The notes: generated by a model not told the origin, from the sequence alone. A DNA stretch of 32,087 bases from HGM04593 sp045578665 (GCA_045578665.1 JAZNKR010000116.1:1-32087); one strand, 5' to 3'. Positions 1 to 8,196 are shown, numbered from the stretch's first letter. Numbers and translations are program-made.

Positions 1-38
1 TGCATGCTCTTCCTTTTGAAGAAGATCCTAAAAAATAA
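1..38 (+). CDS. possible 3' end of an upstream gene (partial)
   Basis: Reading from base 3, eleven sense codons (HALPFEEDPKK) run to a TAA stop at 36-38, directly before a long hairpin that could serve as terminator. The acidic, proline-containing tail is plausible as a protein C terminus. The stretch is too short to recognise, and other frames are also open for a few codons. This is only a guess at a truncated gene entering from the left. Confidence 0.25.
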   Translation, partial: HALPFEEDPKK

Positions 39-44
39 ATAAAT

Positions 45-97
45 GACCATTTGTCCGATATAATTAGAAAAATTCTAATACCTTCGGACAAATGGTC
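45..97. terminator. long two-tier hairpin, possible bidirectional terminator
   Basis: Perfect 14-base inverted arms (GACCATTTGTCCGA at 45-58 and its complement at 84-97) enclose a second 7-base stem (ATTAGAA 63-69 with TTCTAAT 73-79). AT-rich bases follow on the plus strand (TTAATTTT). It lies just after the putative gene end at base 38. A terminator is the simplest reading; a small palindromic repeat element is the alternative. Confidence 0.45.
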
Positions 98-230
98 TTA
101 ATTTTAGATCCTACAGAATATCCAGAGGTTAAGGTTAAACAAAAATACGCATACAGCCCCAAGATACTATGCCCGAATATCTGCTTATCCATCCGGCAAG
201 TAAGGAGACTCAATAACCATCATAAAACAC

Positions 231-260
231 AGCGTGCAACCTATAAAAGAGTTGCACGCT
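231..260 (-). terminator. terminator downstream of dnaK
   Basis: Perfect 10-base inverted repeat AGCGTGCAAC (231-240) and GTTGCACGCT (251-260) with a 10-base loop, 27 bases past the dnaK stop. Read on the minus strand it is followed by a partly T-rich stretch (GTGTTTTATG). Position and symmetry support a dnaK terminator; the T-tract is modest. Confidence 0.6.
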
Positions 261-287
261 GTTGTTGTATTGTAATTTCAGGGCTAC

Positions 288-2195
288 TTACTTCACCTCC
301 TCAAACTCCGCGTCCTGCACATCGTCTGCGCCGCCTTGAGTCTGCTGGCCGCCCTGAGCACCTGCGCCTGCCTGTGCACCGGGCTGTGCGCCACTCTGTG
401 CATACATCTCAGCGCTTGCAGTCTGCCATGCATTGTTGAGCTCTGCTGTTGCAGCGTCGATAGCAGCGAGATCCTGAGCCTTGTGAGCCTCTTTCAACTT
501 TCCGAGAGCAGCTTCGATGGGAGCCTTCTTGTCGGCGGGAATCTTGTCGGCAAGCTCCTTGAGCTGGTTCTCTGTCTGGAAAATCATTGAGTCGGCCTGA
601 TTGAGCTTGTCAATCTTTTCGCGCTCCTTCTTGTCTGCATCGGCATTTGCCTCAGCCTCCTGCTTCATGCGGTCGATCTCCTCCTTGCTGAGACCTGATG
701 ATGCCTCGATGCGGATTGCCTGCTCCTTGCCGGTAGCCTTATCCTTTGCAGAAACCTTGAGGATACCGTTGGCGTCGATGTCGAATGTTACCTCAATCTG
801 GGGTACTCCGCGACGAGCGGGAGCGATGCCTGTGAGGTTGAACTGTCCGATAGACTTGTTCTGTGCTGCCATGGGACGCTCGCCCTGAAGCACGTGGATG
901 GTTACCTCTGTCTGGTTGTCGGCTGCAGTTGAGAATGTCTCGCTCTTCTTGCAGGGGATTGTTGTGTTGGCATCGATAAGCTTTGTCATTACGCCGCCCA
1001 ATGTCTCGATACCCATTGAAAGGGGTGTTACGTCGAGAAGTACGATGTCGCCGATACCGCTCTTTTCGTTGAGGATTTCACCCTGGATAGCTGCACCGAG
1101 TGCTACTACCTCGTCGGGGTTAACACCCTTTGAGGGAGCCTTGCCAAAGAAGTCCTCTACAAGCTTCTGAACAGCGGGGATGCGGCTTGAACCACCTACG
1201 AGAATAACCTCGTCGATCTCTGATGTGCTGAGACCTGCGTCGCTCATAGCCTTCTTGCAAGGCTCGAGACATGCCTGGATGAGGTTGTGTGCGAGTGCTT
1301 CGAACTTGGCACGTGTGAGAGTCTGTACAAGGTGCTTGGGACCTGTTGCTGTCGCTGTGATGTAGGGGAGGTTGATCTCTGTGGAGGTTGTTGATGAGAG
1401 CTCTATCTTTGCCTTCTCTGCAGCCTCTTTCAGACGCTCCAATGCCATGGGGTCGTTCTTGAGGTCTACACCCTCTGCTGCCTTGAACTCTTCTGCCAGC
1501 CAGTCGATGATTACCTGGTCGAAGTCGTCGCCACCAAGGTGAGTGTCGCCGTTTGTAGAGAGAACCTCGAATACACCGCCACCGAACTCAAGGATAGAGA
1601 TATCGAATGTACCACCACCGAGGTCGAACACAGCAATCTTCATGTCTTTGTCCGATTTGCCTACACCGTATGCGAGTGCAGCGGCTGTGGGCTCGTTGAC
1701 GATACGTTTTACCTCGAGACCTGCGATGAGACCTGCCTCTTTTGTTGCCTGACGCTGTGAGTCGGAGAAGTATGCGGGTACTGTGATAACAGCTTCTGTA
1801 ACCTCCTGTCCGAGATAGTCCTCGGCGGTCTTCTTCATCTTCTGGAGCACCATTGCCGAAATCTCCTGTGGAGTGTAGAGACGGCCGTCGATGTCGACGC
1901 GGGGCATGTTGTTTTCGTTTACTACCTTATAGGGTACGCGTGTGATCTCTTTCTGCACCTGTGCCCAATTCTCGCCCATGAAGCGCTTGATAGAGAAGAT
2001 TGTTCTCTGGGGGTTGGTGATAGCCTGACGTTTTGCGGGGTCGCCCACTTTGCGCTCGCCGCCGTCGATGAATGCTACTATTGAGGGTGTTGTACGTTTG
2101 CCTTCGCTGTTTGTGATTACAACGGGTTCGTTACCTTCAAATACTGATACACATGAGTTGGTTGTACCTAAGTCGATTCCAATAATCTTTCCCAT
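288..2195 (-). CDS. dnaK: molecular chaperone DnaK (Hsp70)
   Basis: ATP-dependent cytoplasmic chaperone that binds exposed hydrophobic peptides with DnaJ and GrpE. The 635-residue product opens with the actin-like ATPase signature (MGKIIGIDLGTTNSCV), carries DLGGGTFD near residue 190 and the third Hsp70 signature VILVGGSSRIPAVQKL near 330. The substrate-binding domain with DVTPLSMGIETLGG begins near residue 390. The helical lid is followed by a low-complexity Gly/Gln/Ala linker and the canonical acidic tail ending in EEVK. Full length for the family, ATG start. It appears to be transcribed alone: dnaJ and grpE are not adjacent. A sigma54-like element lies about 85-105 bases upstream of the start codon. 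Confidence 0.98.
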   Translation of the reverse strand: MGKIIGIDLGTTNSCVSVFEGNEPVVITNSEGKRTTPSIVAFIDGGERKVGDPAKRQAITNPQRTIFSIKRFMGENWAQVQKEITRVPYKVVNENNMPRVDIDGRLYTPQEISAMVLQKMKKTAEDYLGQEVTEAVITVPAYFSDSQRQATKEAGLIAGLEVKRIVNEPTAAALAYGVGKSDKDMKIAVFDLGGGTFDISILEFGGGVFEVLSTNGDTHLGGDDFDQVIIDWLAEEFKAAEGVDLKNDPMALERLKEAAEKAKIELSSTTSTEINLPYITATATGPKHLVQTLTRAKFEALAHNLIQACLEPCKKAMSDAGLSTSEIDEVILVGGSSRIPAVQKLVEDFFGKAPSKGVNPDEVVALGAAIQGEILNEKSGIGDIVLLDVTPLSMGIETLGGVMTKLIDANTTIPCKKSETFSTAADNQTEVTIHVLQGERPMAAQNKSIGQFNLTGIAPARRGVPQIEVTFDIDANGILKVSAKDKATGKEQAIRIEASSGLSKEEIDRMKQEAEANADADKKEREKIDKLNQADSMIFQTENQLKELADKIPADKKAPIEAALGKLKEAHKAQDLAAIDAATAELNNAWQTASAEMYAQSGAQPGAQAGAGAQGGQQTQGGADDVQDAEFEEVK

Positions 2196-2280
2196 AATTC
2201 TATTTTTTTTTATTTATAACTTTTCTGTTTTGATAATTGTTTACTCTGTCGGGCTCTATCGTCCCGCTCACTGTATATAA

Positions 2281-2299
2281 AACAAAGTGCGTGCCAAAA
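2281..2299 (-). promoter_or_regulatory. candidate sigma54 (-24/-12) promoter of dnaK
   Basis: The minus strand reads TTTTGGCACGCACTTTGTT. Against the sigma54 consensus TGGCACG-N4-TTGCA, the -24 half TGGCACG is a perfect match and the 4-base spacer is right. The -12 half is TTGTT instead of TTGCA, so the usually conserved GC is GT. The transcript would begin near 2270, giving a leader of about 75 bases. No housekeeping-type TAnnTTTG box was found nearby for dnaK. Inferred only; a chance match is possible. Confidence 0.4.
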
Positions 2300-2463
2300 T
2301 GATTAATAGCAGTGAATTTGTCGTTTTTGTGACTTTTCTTCCGCAAAAGCCTCTTTTTTGTATGACAAAGTGGCAGTTTGTGGCATATTTTTCTGTTTGT
2401 GCGTAGCATCTTCGCACTGTGTAATAGAAAGGGGTGGAAACGCTATTCCTTATTTATATAATA

Positions 2464-2495
2464 AACCCGGGGAGTCGACATCGACTCCCCGGGTT
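2464..2495 (-). terminator. terminator of the DUF3472 gene
   Basis: Perfect 15-base arms (AACCCGGGGAGTCGA at 2464-2478, complement at 2481-2495) with a 2-base spacer, 22 bases beyond the stop of the minus-strand gene at 2518. On the minus strand it is followed by an AT-rich stretch (TATTATATAAATAA). The very GC-rich stem makes it a strong structural terminator even without a pure T-run. Confidence 0.75.
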
Positions 2496-2517
2496 GGTAT
2501 CCGGTTGCGAGAATTTG

Positions 2518-4980
2518 TTATCTGAGTGCAACCTTGCCTGTGTAGACATTGCCTTCGGCATCTTCGAGTCTTACAGTGTAGATTCCCGAAGTCATGCTGA
2601 ATGAGTGTACGCTGATAACGTCGTTTACCTTCACGTCTTCCACTGTGCATGTTGTTACCAGTCTGCCGGCTGTAGAGTAGATGGCAACTTTGGCGCTGCT
2701 CATGTCGTGGGGTGCATCGATGCAGATGCTTGCGCCTTTGCTGTAGAAGCGTACCTTCTTGTTCTGCTCTATGCGGTCGATTGATGTGGGTACCTCGAGC
2801 TTCAGTGTAGAGAATTCGTTGATTCGTGCGAAGTTTACATTTGTATGTACCTTCTTTATTGTCAGTCTCAGGTAGCGTGCTGTGGCTGTAGAGTCCATTT
2901 CGAGAATGTATTCGCCTGTGCTGTAGCCCTCTTCGGGTTTGGGGCAGTCGTTGTTCTCGTAGATGGTGCTCCAGTTCTCATTGTCGAGGCTGCCTTCGAT
3001 GGTAATCTCTTTCTGGAAGCGTGCCTCGCCGCCGCTCATTGCAAAGCAGAAGGCATTGATGTCGAGTTCCTGCTTCATGTCGATTACGAAAGAGTGGGGT
3101 ACAGAGGCGGTTCTGCTCTGCCACTGTGAGTGCCAGTATGTCTCCTTGTCGCCGTCTATTATCAGTGCCGCACGACCGTTGGCGCCTTCGCCTGTGGTCT
3201 CTTCGCTGCTGAATGAGAGGAGTTCCCAGTTGCTCTTGTCGTGCATTGCATCCTTTATAGCCTTGATGGAGTCGAGACGATGTCTTTCATTTTCAAAGGC
3301 GAGCTCTTCACGTGCCAACAGCAGGTCGAGGTCGATTGTGTCTACAGGGGTGTTCGTAGAGCGGAGGGGAACGACGCAGTTGCCGATGTGTGCCTTGTTG
3401 GCAAATCCACCGGTGGTCATGAGCCATGCGAACTTGTCTTCGGGGTCTACATCCTGCCAGATGTCGTTGCGGGCACCCATGTGTGTACCGCCGTTGTTGT
3501 GTCCGAATGTCGCCTTGTTCATGTGGTACCACTTCATGTTGCCGCTTCTTGCTTTGGCATATCCGTTTCTGAAATAGCCGATGCGCTTCTCCTGACCGTT
3601 GTAGTTTACGAAGCACTCTACGAATGAGTACCATGAGTCGATGAACGATTTTCTGTTGGCTACACGCAATGTAGAGATATACTGCCAACCCTTTTCGTCC
3701 TGAGCATTCCACCATGCCGATACCAGCATATTGCGTTGCTGTTTGGTTACTGTCTTTCCGTTCTCTTCCACTTCGTATGTCGCAAGTTCGGAGCGACAGT
3801 GGGTGATGAACTGTACATACTTGTTGAAGTCCCAGAATGCGCCGTTGTTGCGGAACGACTGCACACCTGTACCTTCGGCGCCGAATCGGCGTGCTATCAC
3901 ACCGTCGCCGGTGTCGACGGCTGTCGAGCGCAGGTGGTCGGGGAGATTGGGGTCAATGTCGGTGTCGCCGTCGTCCCATTGCGAGAAGAGCACTGTGCGG
4001 TGTGCACCGCCTTCGCCCACCTGTATGCCCATGTATCCGGCAAGTACACCGAGCGACATCACATATACGGCGTTGACAATGCTGTCGCCGCCGGGAATCT
4101 TCACCTCCTCGTAAGCCCAGTCGAATGCGTCGCCCGAGGGGAGTTTGGGGTTGGTGCTGGTCCATCCGAAAATGTGGATAGAGGGCGACATCATGATGGT
4201 GGGGGAGAAGGGCTCCACGTTCTTCTCGAGGTCGAACACCCATTTGTTGAGGCTGATGATGTTGGTGTTGCCGCGTATGCACTCAAGGTCGTACTTGTTG
4301 TATCCGGGCTTTCCGAAGTTGCATGTGATTACCGGTATCTCCTGTGCTTCGCCTGTGCCGTTGAAGCTGATTACGTTCTCTGCTATGAGCGAGTCGGGGG
4401 TGTCGGTGTCGTATACACGCATACGGAACTGTCCCATGCAGTTCTTGCGGAAGGTGACGTTCATCTTCAGGGTAGAAACGCCTGCGGGGGTGTTTATGAA
4501 GTATGCTGCATGGGCTTTGGCATTTGACCAGTTTGTCAGCTTCTCGGTTACACCGAGTTTATTGTCGTTGCCCTCGATTGTCTTCTGGAAGGGGATGTTG
4601 ATTCCGCTTCCCCACTTGCCGTCAACCTCTACATATCCCTGACCTGCTGTTACGCTGTAGTTCTTCAGGGCATAGTTGAAGGCGGGGAGTACGACCTTCA
4701 CCGTGTCGGCATACTGCGACTTGTTGGCTTCGTTGGTCCATCTTACGCGATAGTAGTTCTCGCCGAAGATGCGCACCTTCAGAGTCCTTTCTGTTGCGTT
4801 GGGGATGGTGTAGAATGTCTTGCCGTCGGTCGAAAGTGACCAGGCATACTTGATGCCCTCATTGGTGGATGTGAGGGTGACGGAGTCGCCTAAGGCTACC
4901 GTAACCTCTTTCTGAGCGTGCACGGCACCGAAAGACAATGCCATCATTGCTGCAAATAAGAGTCTGAGAATTTTCTTCAT
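2518..4980 (-). CDS. secreted DUF5077/DUF3472 protein with F5/8 type C domain and T9SS-like C-terminal domain
   Basis: 820 residues. A Sec signal peptide (residues 1-22, ending AVHA before Q) is followed by an Ig-like stretch to about 98. A DUF5077-like segment (about 105-235) and a DUF3472-like segment (about 255-555; SPSIHIFGW, QWDDGD, AWWNAQDEKGWQYIS) come next. A discoidin/F5-8C-type carbohydrate-binding domain spans about 600-735 (SSEETTGEGANGRAALIIDG, YWHSQW, RYLRLTI). The last about 80 residues (STAGRLV, GIYTVRLED, KVALR end) look like a type A sorting domain of type IX secretion. The function is unknown. DUF5077/DUF3472 pairs are common in carbohydrate-active loci of Bacteroidota, so a glycan-binding or glycan-degrading surface role is inferred. 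It stands alone between two strong boundaries and is divergent from the cytochrome operon. Confidence 0.85.
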   Translation of the reverse strand: MKKILRLLFAAMMALSFGAVHAQKEVTVALGDSVTLTSTNEGIKYAWSLSTDGKTFYTIPNATERTLKVRIFGENYYRVRWTNEANKSQYADTVKVVLPAFNYALKNYSVTAGQGYVEVDGKWGSGINIPFQKTIEGNDNKLGVTEKLTNWSNAKAHAAYFINTPAGVSTLKMNVTFRKNCMGQFRMRVYDTDTPDSLIAENVISFNGTGEAQEIPVITCNFGKPGYNKYDLECIRGNTNIISLNKWVFDLEKNVEPFSPTIMMSPSIHIFGWTSTNPKLPSGDAFDWAYEEVKIPGGDSIVNAVYVMSLGVLAGYMGIQVGEGGAHRTVLFSQWDDGDTDIDPNLPDHLRSTAVDTGDGVIARRFGAEGTGVQSFRNNGAFWDFNKYVQFITHCRSELATYEVEENGKTVTKQQRNMLVSAWWNAQDEKGWQYISTLRVANRKSFIDSWYSFVECFVNYNGQEKRIGYFRNGYAKARSGNMKWYHMNKATFGHNNGGTHMGARNDIWQDVDPEDKFAWLMTTGGFANKAHIGNCVVPLRSTNTPVDTIDLDLLLAREELAFENERHRLDSIKAIKDAMHDKSNWELLSFSSEETTGEGANGRAALIIDGDKETYWHSQWQSRTASVPHSFVIDMKQELDINAFCFAMSGGEARFQKEITIEGSLDNENWSTIYENNDCPKPEEGYSTGEYILEMDSTATARYLRLTIKKVHTNVNFARINEFSTLKLEVPTSIDRIEQNKKVRFYSKGASICIDAPHDMSSAKVAIYSTAGRLVTTCTVEDVKVNDVISVHSFSMTSGIYTVRLEDAEGNVYTGKVALR

Positions 4981-5031
4981 GTGAATGTATTTTAAAGTTT
5001 TTATTATTATTTACATCAGTTTTCAATCTTA

Positions 5032-5039
5032 CAAATGTA
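5032..5039 (-). promoter_or_regulatory. -7 box of the DUF3472 gene promoter
   Basis: The minus strand reads TACATTTG, a full match to the Bacteroidetes -7 element TAnnTTTG, about 52 bases before the start codon. The expected -33 TTTG is not clear (ATTG at 5066-5063 is 23 bases away). Confidence 0.45.
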
Positions 5040-5175
5040 ATACAATTTTGAAATACTCTTTTCAATTTTAACATTAAAATGCGGATTTCTTCCCCGATTT
5101 ATAAAAAGGGCAGCGAAATGGAGAAAAAAAGTGATAAAAATGCTCTGCACGTTCTTTATTTTAAAATATAATCAT

Positions 5176-5183
5176 TACCTTTG
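5176..5183 (+). promoter_or_regulatory. -7 box of the cytochrome-SUMF1 operon promoter
   Basis: TACCTTTG matches TAnnTTTG exactly, 54 bases ahead of the ATG at 5238. No good -33 TTTG lies 19-21 bases upstream. The box overlaps a possible TTG start at 5181, which favours ATG 5238 as the true start. Confidence 0.5.
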
Positions 5184-5237
5184 TTTGTTGCTAAGTTTGT
5201 GCTGGCGACAACTACTAATCTAACAAAAGAGGACACT

Positions 5238-6764
5238 ATGTCGAAAAAGGGCAATAAAACAAAATTTATCTTATTGGCAATATTGGGGGGAGCGGTACTT
5301 GTTTTCTCTCTTATCCTTGTATTCAACTATGCTTGGGACAAAAGTTCGGTGAACGACTCGTGTATGTCGTGCCACTATCACACTGACTCCGACAACAGTT
5401 GGAAGCAGTCGATGCACCACAATTCCAAAAGTGGTGTAATCACAGATTGTGCAGCTTGCCACCTGCCACCAAAGGGAACATTCGAATATACAAAAGCAAA
5501 AATCACCACCGGTGTCAAAGATGTATGGTCCTACCTCACCAAGAACAAGGAGGATATAGATTGGGACAGCAAAGGCGAACTCGAATATGCACAGAAGATT
5601 GTCTACAATGAATCGTGCAAGGCATGCCATGTGAATATATACCCCGAGGGTATCAGCGACGATGGTGTAACAGCCCACCTCTACTACGACGACAACGAGG
5701 AGAAACTGGGTCTGCAGTGTATCAGCTGCCACCTCGATGCCGGACACTACAACCCCAACTACAAGCATGCCGCAATGACAGAAGCGCCCCAGAGCAGTGG
5801 CGAGAAGTATCCTGCGGCTACAGAGATAACAGCATTTGAGAATTTCGTGGAGACAGTTCCCGGAACAGCGGCTGCCATAAGTATGATAGCAATTCCCGGA
5901 GGAACATTTACAATAGGTTCGCCCGAGTCGGAGCCTTTCCACAAGAGCGACGAAGCTCCGCAACGCAACATAGAAGTATCTTCGTTCTTCATGGGCGAAA
6001 TGGAGATAACATGGGACCAGTATTGGGCTTTCTATGGCGAGACAATGTCCGAGGGACGCACACCTCCCGCAGCAGTCTATGCCAACAACTCGCGTCCCGA
6101 TGTGGATGCCGTCAGCGGTCCTACAGCTCCCTTCGGCTCTCCCGACCAGGGCTGGGGAATGGGTGAGCGTCCTGCAATCACCATGACACACTATGCCGCC
6201 GAGACATTCTGCCAGTGGCTTTCGCTGAAGACAGGCAAGAAATACCGTCTGCCGACAGAGGCTGAATGGGAATACGCTGTACGCGGAGGAACAACAACTC
6301 CCTACTTCTTCGAGGGCGACCCCGGCGACTACACTAACCAGGGATTCTGGAACGAAATGTTCGGTGCCGACACAGCAAGGATAAACAGCTATGTCATTTA
6401 TGTGAACAACAGCAAGAATCGTTCTCAGGAGCCGGACAAGGTGCTTGCCAATCCCTTCGGTCTGAAGAATATGCTGGGTAACGTAATGGAATACTGCTCG
6501 GACAAATATGCCGAGGATGCATACAGCATGCTGAACGATGGCGACAAAGATCCGAAGGGTCCCGACAGCGGCACAGAGTATGTGGTCAGAGGCGGTCTGT
6601 ACTCGAGCGATGCAGCCGACCTGCGCAGTGCATCGCGCGGACACACACAGCACGACGAATGGTTGCGTACCGACCCTCAGAACCCCAAGAGCATCTGGTG
6701 GTACTCGGATATACGCGGCATCGGTTTCCGTGTGGTATGCGAAGTTCCCGAGAATATCAAGTAG
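5238..6764 (+). CDS. NapC/NrfH-like tetraheme cytochrome c fused to a SUMF1 (FGE-like) domain
   Basis: 508 residues from ATG 5238. An uncleaved N-terminal membrane anchor (about 10-30) is followed by four CxxCH heme-binding motifs: CMSCH 42-46, CAACH 71-75, CKACH 127-131 and CISCH 161-165. This is the arrangement of NrfH/NapC-type quinol-oxidising cytochromes. From about 213 (AIPGGTFTIGS) to the end (GIGFRVVCE) runs a SUMF1/FGE-sulfatase fold, with RLPTEAEWEYAVRGG and NPFGLKNMLGNVMEY as landmarks. Where true formylglycine-generating enzymes carry two active-site cysteines, this protein reads RGGLYSSDAADLRSASRG, so sulfatase activation is unlikely. The role is inferred to be periplasmic electron transfer with a structural or ligand-binding SUMF1 domain. 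It is first in the operon with an oxidoreductase, an isomerase and the heme-attachment genes resB and ccsA. Confidence 0.9.
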   Translation: MSKKGNKTKFILLAILGGAVLVFSLILVFNYAWDKSSVNDSCMSCHYHTDSDNSWKQSMHHNSKSGVITDCAACHLPPKGTFEYTKAKITTGVKDVWSYLTKNKEDIDWDSKGELEYAQKIVYNESCKACHVNIYPEGISDDGVTAHLYYDDNEEKLGLQCISCHLDAGHYNPNYKHAAMTEAPQSSGEKYPAATEITAFENFVETVPGTAAAISMIAIPGGTFTIGSPESEPFHKSDEAPQRNIEVSSFFMGEMEITWDQYWAFYGETMSEGRTPPAAVYANNSRPDVDAVSGPTAPFGSPDQGWGMGERPAITMTHYAAETFCQWLSLKTGKKYRLPTEAEWEYAVRGGTTTPYFFEGDPGDYTNQGFWNEMFGADTARINSYVIYVNNSKNRSQEPDKVLANPFGLKNMLGNVMEYCSDKYAEDAYSMLNDGDKDPKGPDSGTEYVVRGGLYSSDAADLRSASRGHTQHDEWLRTDPQNPKSIWWYSDIRGIGFRVVCEVPENIK

Positions 6765-6812
6765 TACATATATAAATAAGGATAACAAACAACAAACATA
6801 TCAATCAATACT

Positions 6813-8174
6813 ATGGACAATGAAAAGATGAACAGAAGAGGCTTCCTGAAAGCATCTTCAGTGCTTGGCGTCGGAGCTGTTGTTGGAGCATCAGCAGTGC
6901 TTGCAGCTTGTAGTGAAGAAAACAAAATGACTCCTTTGAAGCAGCCGGGAGAATTCTATGTACCCGAACTCCCCGACAAGGCTATCGATGGCAAAGAGTT
7001 GAAAGTGGGTATCGTAGGTTGTGGCGGTCGCGGTTGCGGATGTGTGCAGCAGTTGATGGAGGCTGCCAACGGCATCAAGATTCACGCAATCTGTGATGTT
7101 TTCCCCGATCGCGTACAGAACCTGCGCAACATGGCAAAGGCGCAGTACAACATCGATATTCCCGAAGAGAACTGTTTCCTGGGATTCGATGCGTATAAAA
7201 ATGTAATCGATTCAGGAGTGGACTGTGTTGTATTGACTACACCTCCTGTGTTCCGTCCTTTGCATTTCCAGTATGCAGTGCAGAAGGGTAAGCACTCATT
7301 CATGGAGAAACCCATTGCTGTCGACCCTAAGGGATACCGCATTGTAATGGCGGCTGCAAAGCAGGCTAAGGCAAAGAACCTCAGTGTTGTAACAGGTATC
7401 CAGCGCCGTCACCAGCGTTCATATATCGAGGCAAACAAGATGATTCAGGCCGGATATATTGGTGAAATTACAGGTGGAAACGTATATTGGAATCAGAATA
7501 TGCTCTGGTACAGAAACCGCGAGCAGGGATGGAGCGACATGGAGTGGATGATTCGCGACTGGGTAAACTGGAAGTGGCTTTCAGGTGACCACATCGTGGA
7601 GCAGCACGTGCACAATATCGACGTATTCCTTTGGATGTCGGGCTACAAGGTAGCTAAAGCGACAGGATTCGGAAGCCGTCATCGTCGTATCACAGGCGAC
7701 CAGTATGATAACTTCAGCATTGATTTCGAAATGGAGAATGGTGTTCACCTTCACAGTATGTGTCGTCAGATAGACGGTTGCAGTAACAAGGTAGCCGAAT
7801 TTATCCAGGGTACAAAAGGAACATGGTATAGTGGTACCAACGAGATTAAAGACTTGAAAGGCAATGTTATCTGGAAGTATGACCAGGCAGCTGCCGAGGC
7901 TGAGTTCAAGCAGCACAACCCCTATGTCCTTGAGCACGTCAACTGGATTAACAACATCCGTAAAGGTGTCGGCTACGAGGATGCAACAGATTGCGCAATC
8001 GCATGTTTGGCGGCTGTTATGGGTCGTGAGTCGGCTTACAAAGGCAAGACAGTTACATGGGACGAGGCTTCGAAGTCGGAACTCGACTACTTGCCCGAAA
8101 AGCTCGAGGTCGGTCCTATGGATATGAGCGCACCGCTCTTCCAGTTGGAGAAACCCGGTCAGGAACAGAAGTAA
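6813..8174 (+). CDS. Tat-exported lipoprotein Gfo/Idh/MocA oxidoreductase
   Basis: 453 residues. The N terminus has a twin-arginine motif (NRRGFLK, arginines at 8-9), a hydrophobic stretch and a lipobox (LAAC, Cys33), so it should be exported folded and lipid-anchored. The Rossmann fold starts at about 64 with VGIVGCGGRGCG (NAD(P)-binding). The family EKP motif is at 165-167 (FMEKPIAVD). The C-terminal region with GDHIVEQHVHNIDVF supplies the usual catalytic histidines. The family oxidises or reduces sugars and inositols with a bound nicotinamide. Tat export of a cofactor-loaded enzyme fits the envelope location of the neighbours. The substrate is unknown; keto-glycoside formation is inferred from the nearby DUF1080 gene. 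An alternative start is ATG 6828. Confidence 0.9.
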   Translation: MDNEKMNRRGFLKASSVLGVGAVVGASAVLAACSEENKMTPLKQPGEFYVPELPDKAIDGKELKVGIVGCGGRGCGCVQQLMEAANGIKIHAICDVFPDRVQNLRNMAKAQYNIDIPEENCFLGFDAYKNVIDSGVDCVVLTTPPVFRPLHFQYAVQKGKHSFMEKPIAVDPKGYRIVMAAAKQAKAKNLSVVTGIQRRHQRSYIEANKMIQAGYIGEITGGNVYWNQNMLWYRNREQGWSDMEWMIRDWVNWKWLSGDHIVEQHVHNIDVFLWMSGYKVAKATGFGSRHRRITGDQYDNFSIDFEMENGVHLHSMCRQIDGCSNKVAEFIQGTKGTWYSGTNEIKDLKGNVIWKYDQAAAEAEFKQHNPYVLEHVNWINNIRKGVGYEDATDCAIACLAAVMGRESAYKGKTVTWDEASKSELDYLPEKLEVGPMDMSAPLFQLEKPGQEQK

Positions 8175-8196
8175 TCACCGTCCATACGTAACTACT

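Larger units (their letters stand above)
2196..2517. other. intergenic region between dnaK and the DUF3472 gene
   Basis: This 322-base AT-rich stretch holds, on the minus strand, the dnaK leader and the sigma54-like element at 2281-2299. At its right end it holds the strong hairpin at 2464-2495. No convincing CIRCE (HrcA) element, TAnnTTTG box for dnaK or small gene was found. Confidence 0.6.

Noticed and set aside
2196..2517. HrcA/CIRCE operator for dnaK
   Set aside because: No TTAGCACTC-N9-GAGTGCTAA-like inverted repeat could be found in the dnaK upstream region.
3736..4527. 263-codon open frame on the plus strand
   Set aside because: It is antisense to the DUF3472 gene. Val/Glu/His/Cys-rich composition without motifs; no promoter or start context supports it.
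5181..5237. TTG start for the cytochrome-SUMF1 gene
   Set aside because: The TTG is part of the -7 promoter box. ATG 5238 gives a normal short N terminus before the membrane anchor.
5876..6764. sulfatase-activating formylglycine-generating enzyme
   Set aside because: The fold is SUMF1-like but the active-site cysteines are missing (RGGLYSSDAADLR) and no sulfatase gene lies nearby.
5271..6788. 505-codon open frame on the minus strand
   Set aside because: It lies entirely antisense to the cytochrome-SUMF1 gene, whose heme and SUMF1 motifs are unambiguous. The antisense product is rich in Cys/Val/Ile with no recognisable domain, a typical shadow of the other strand's codon bias.
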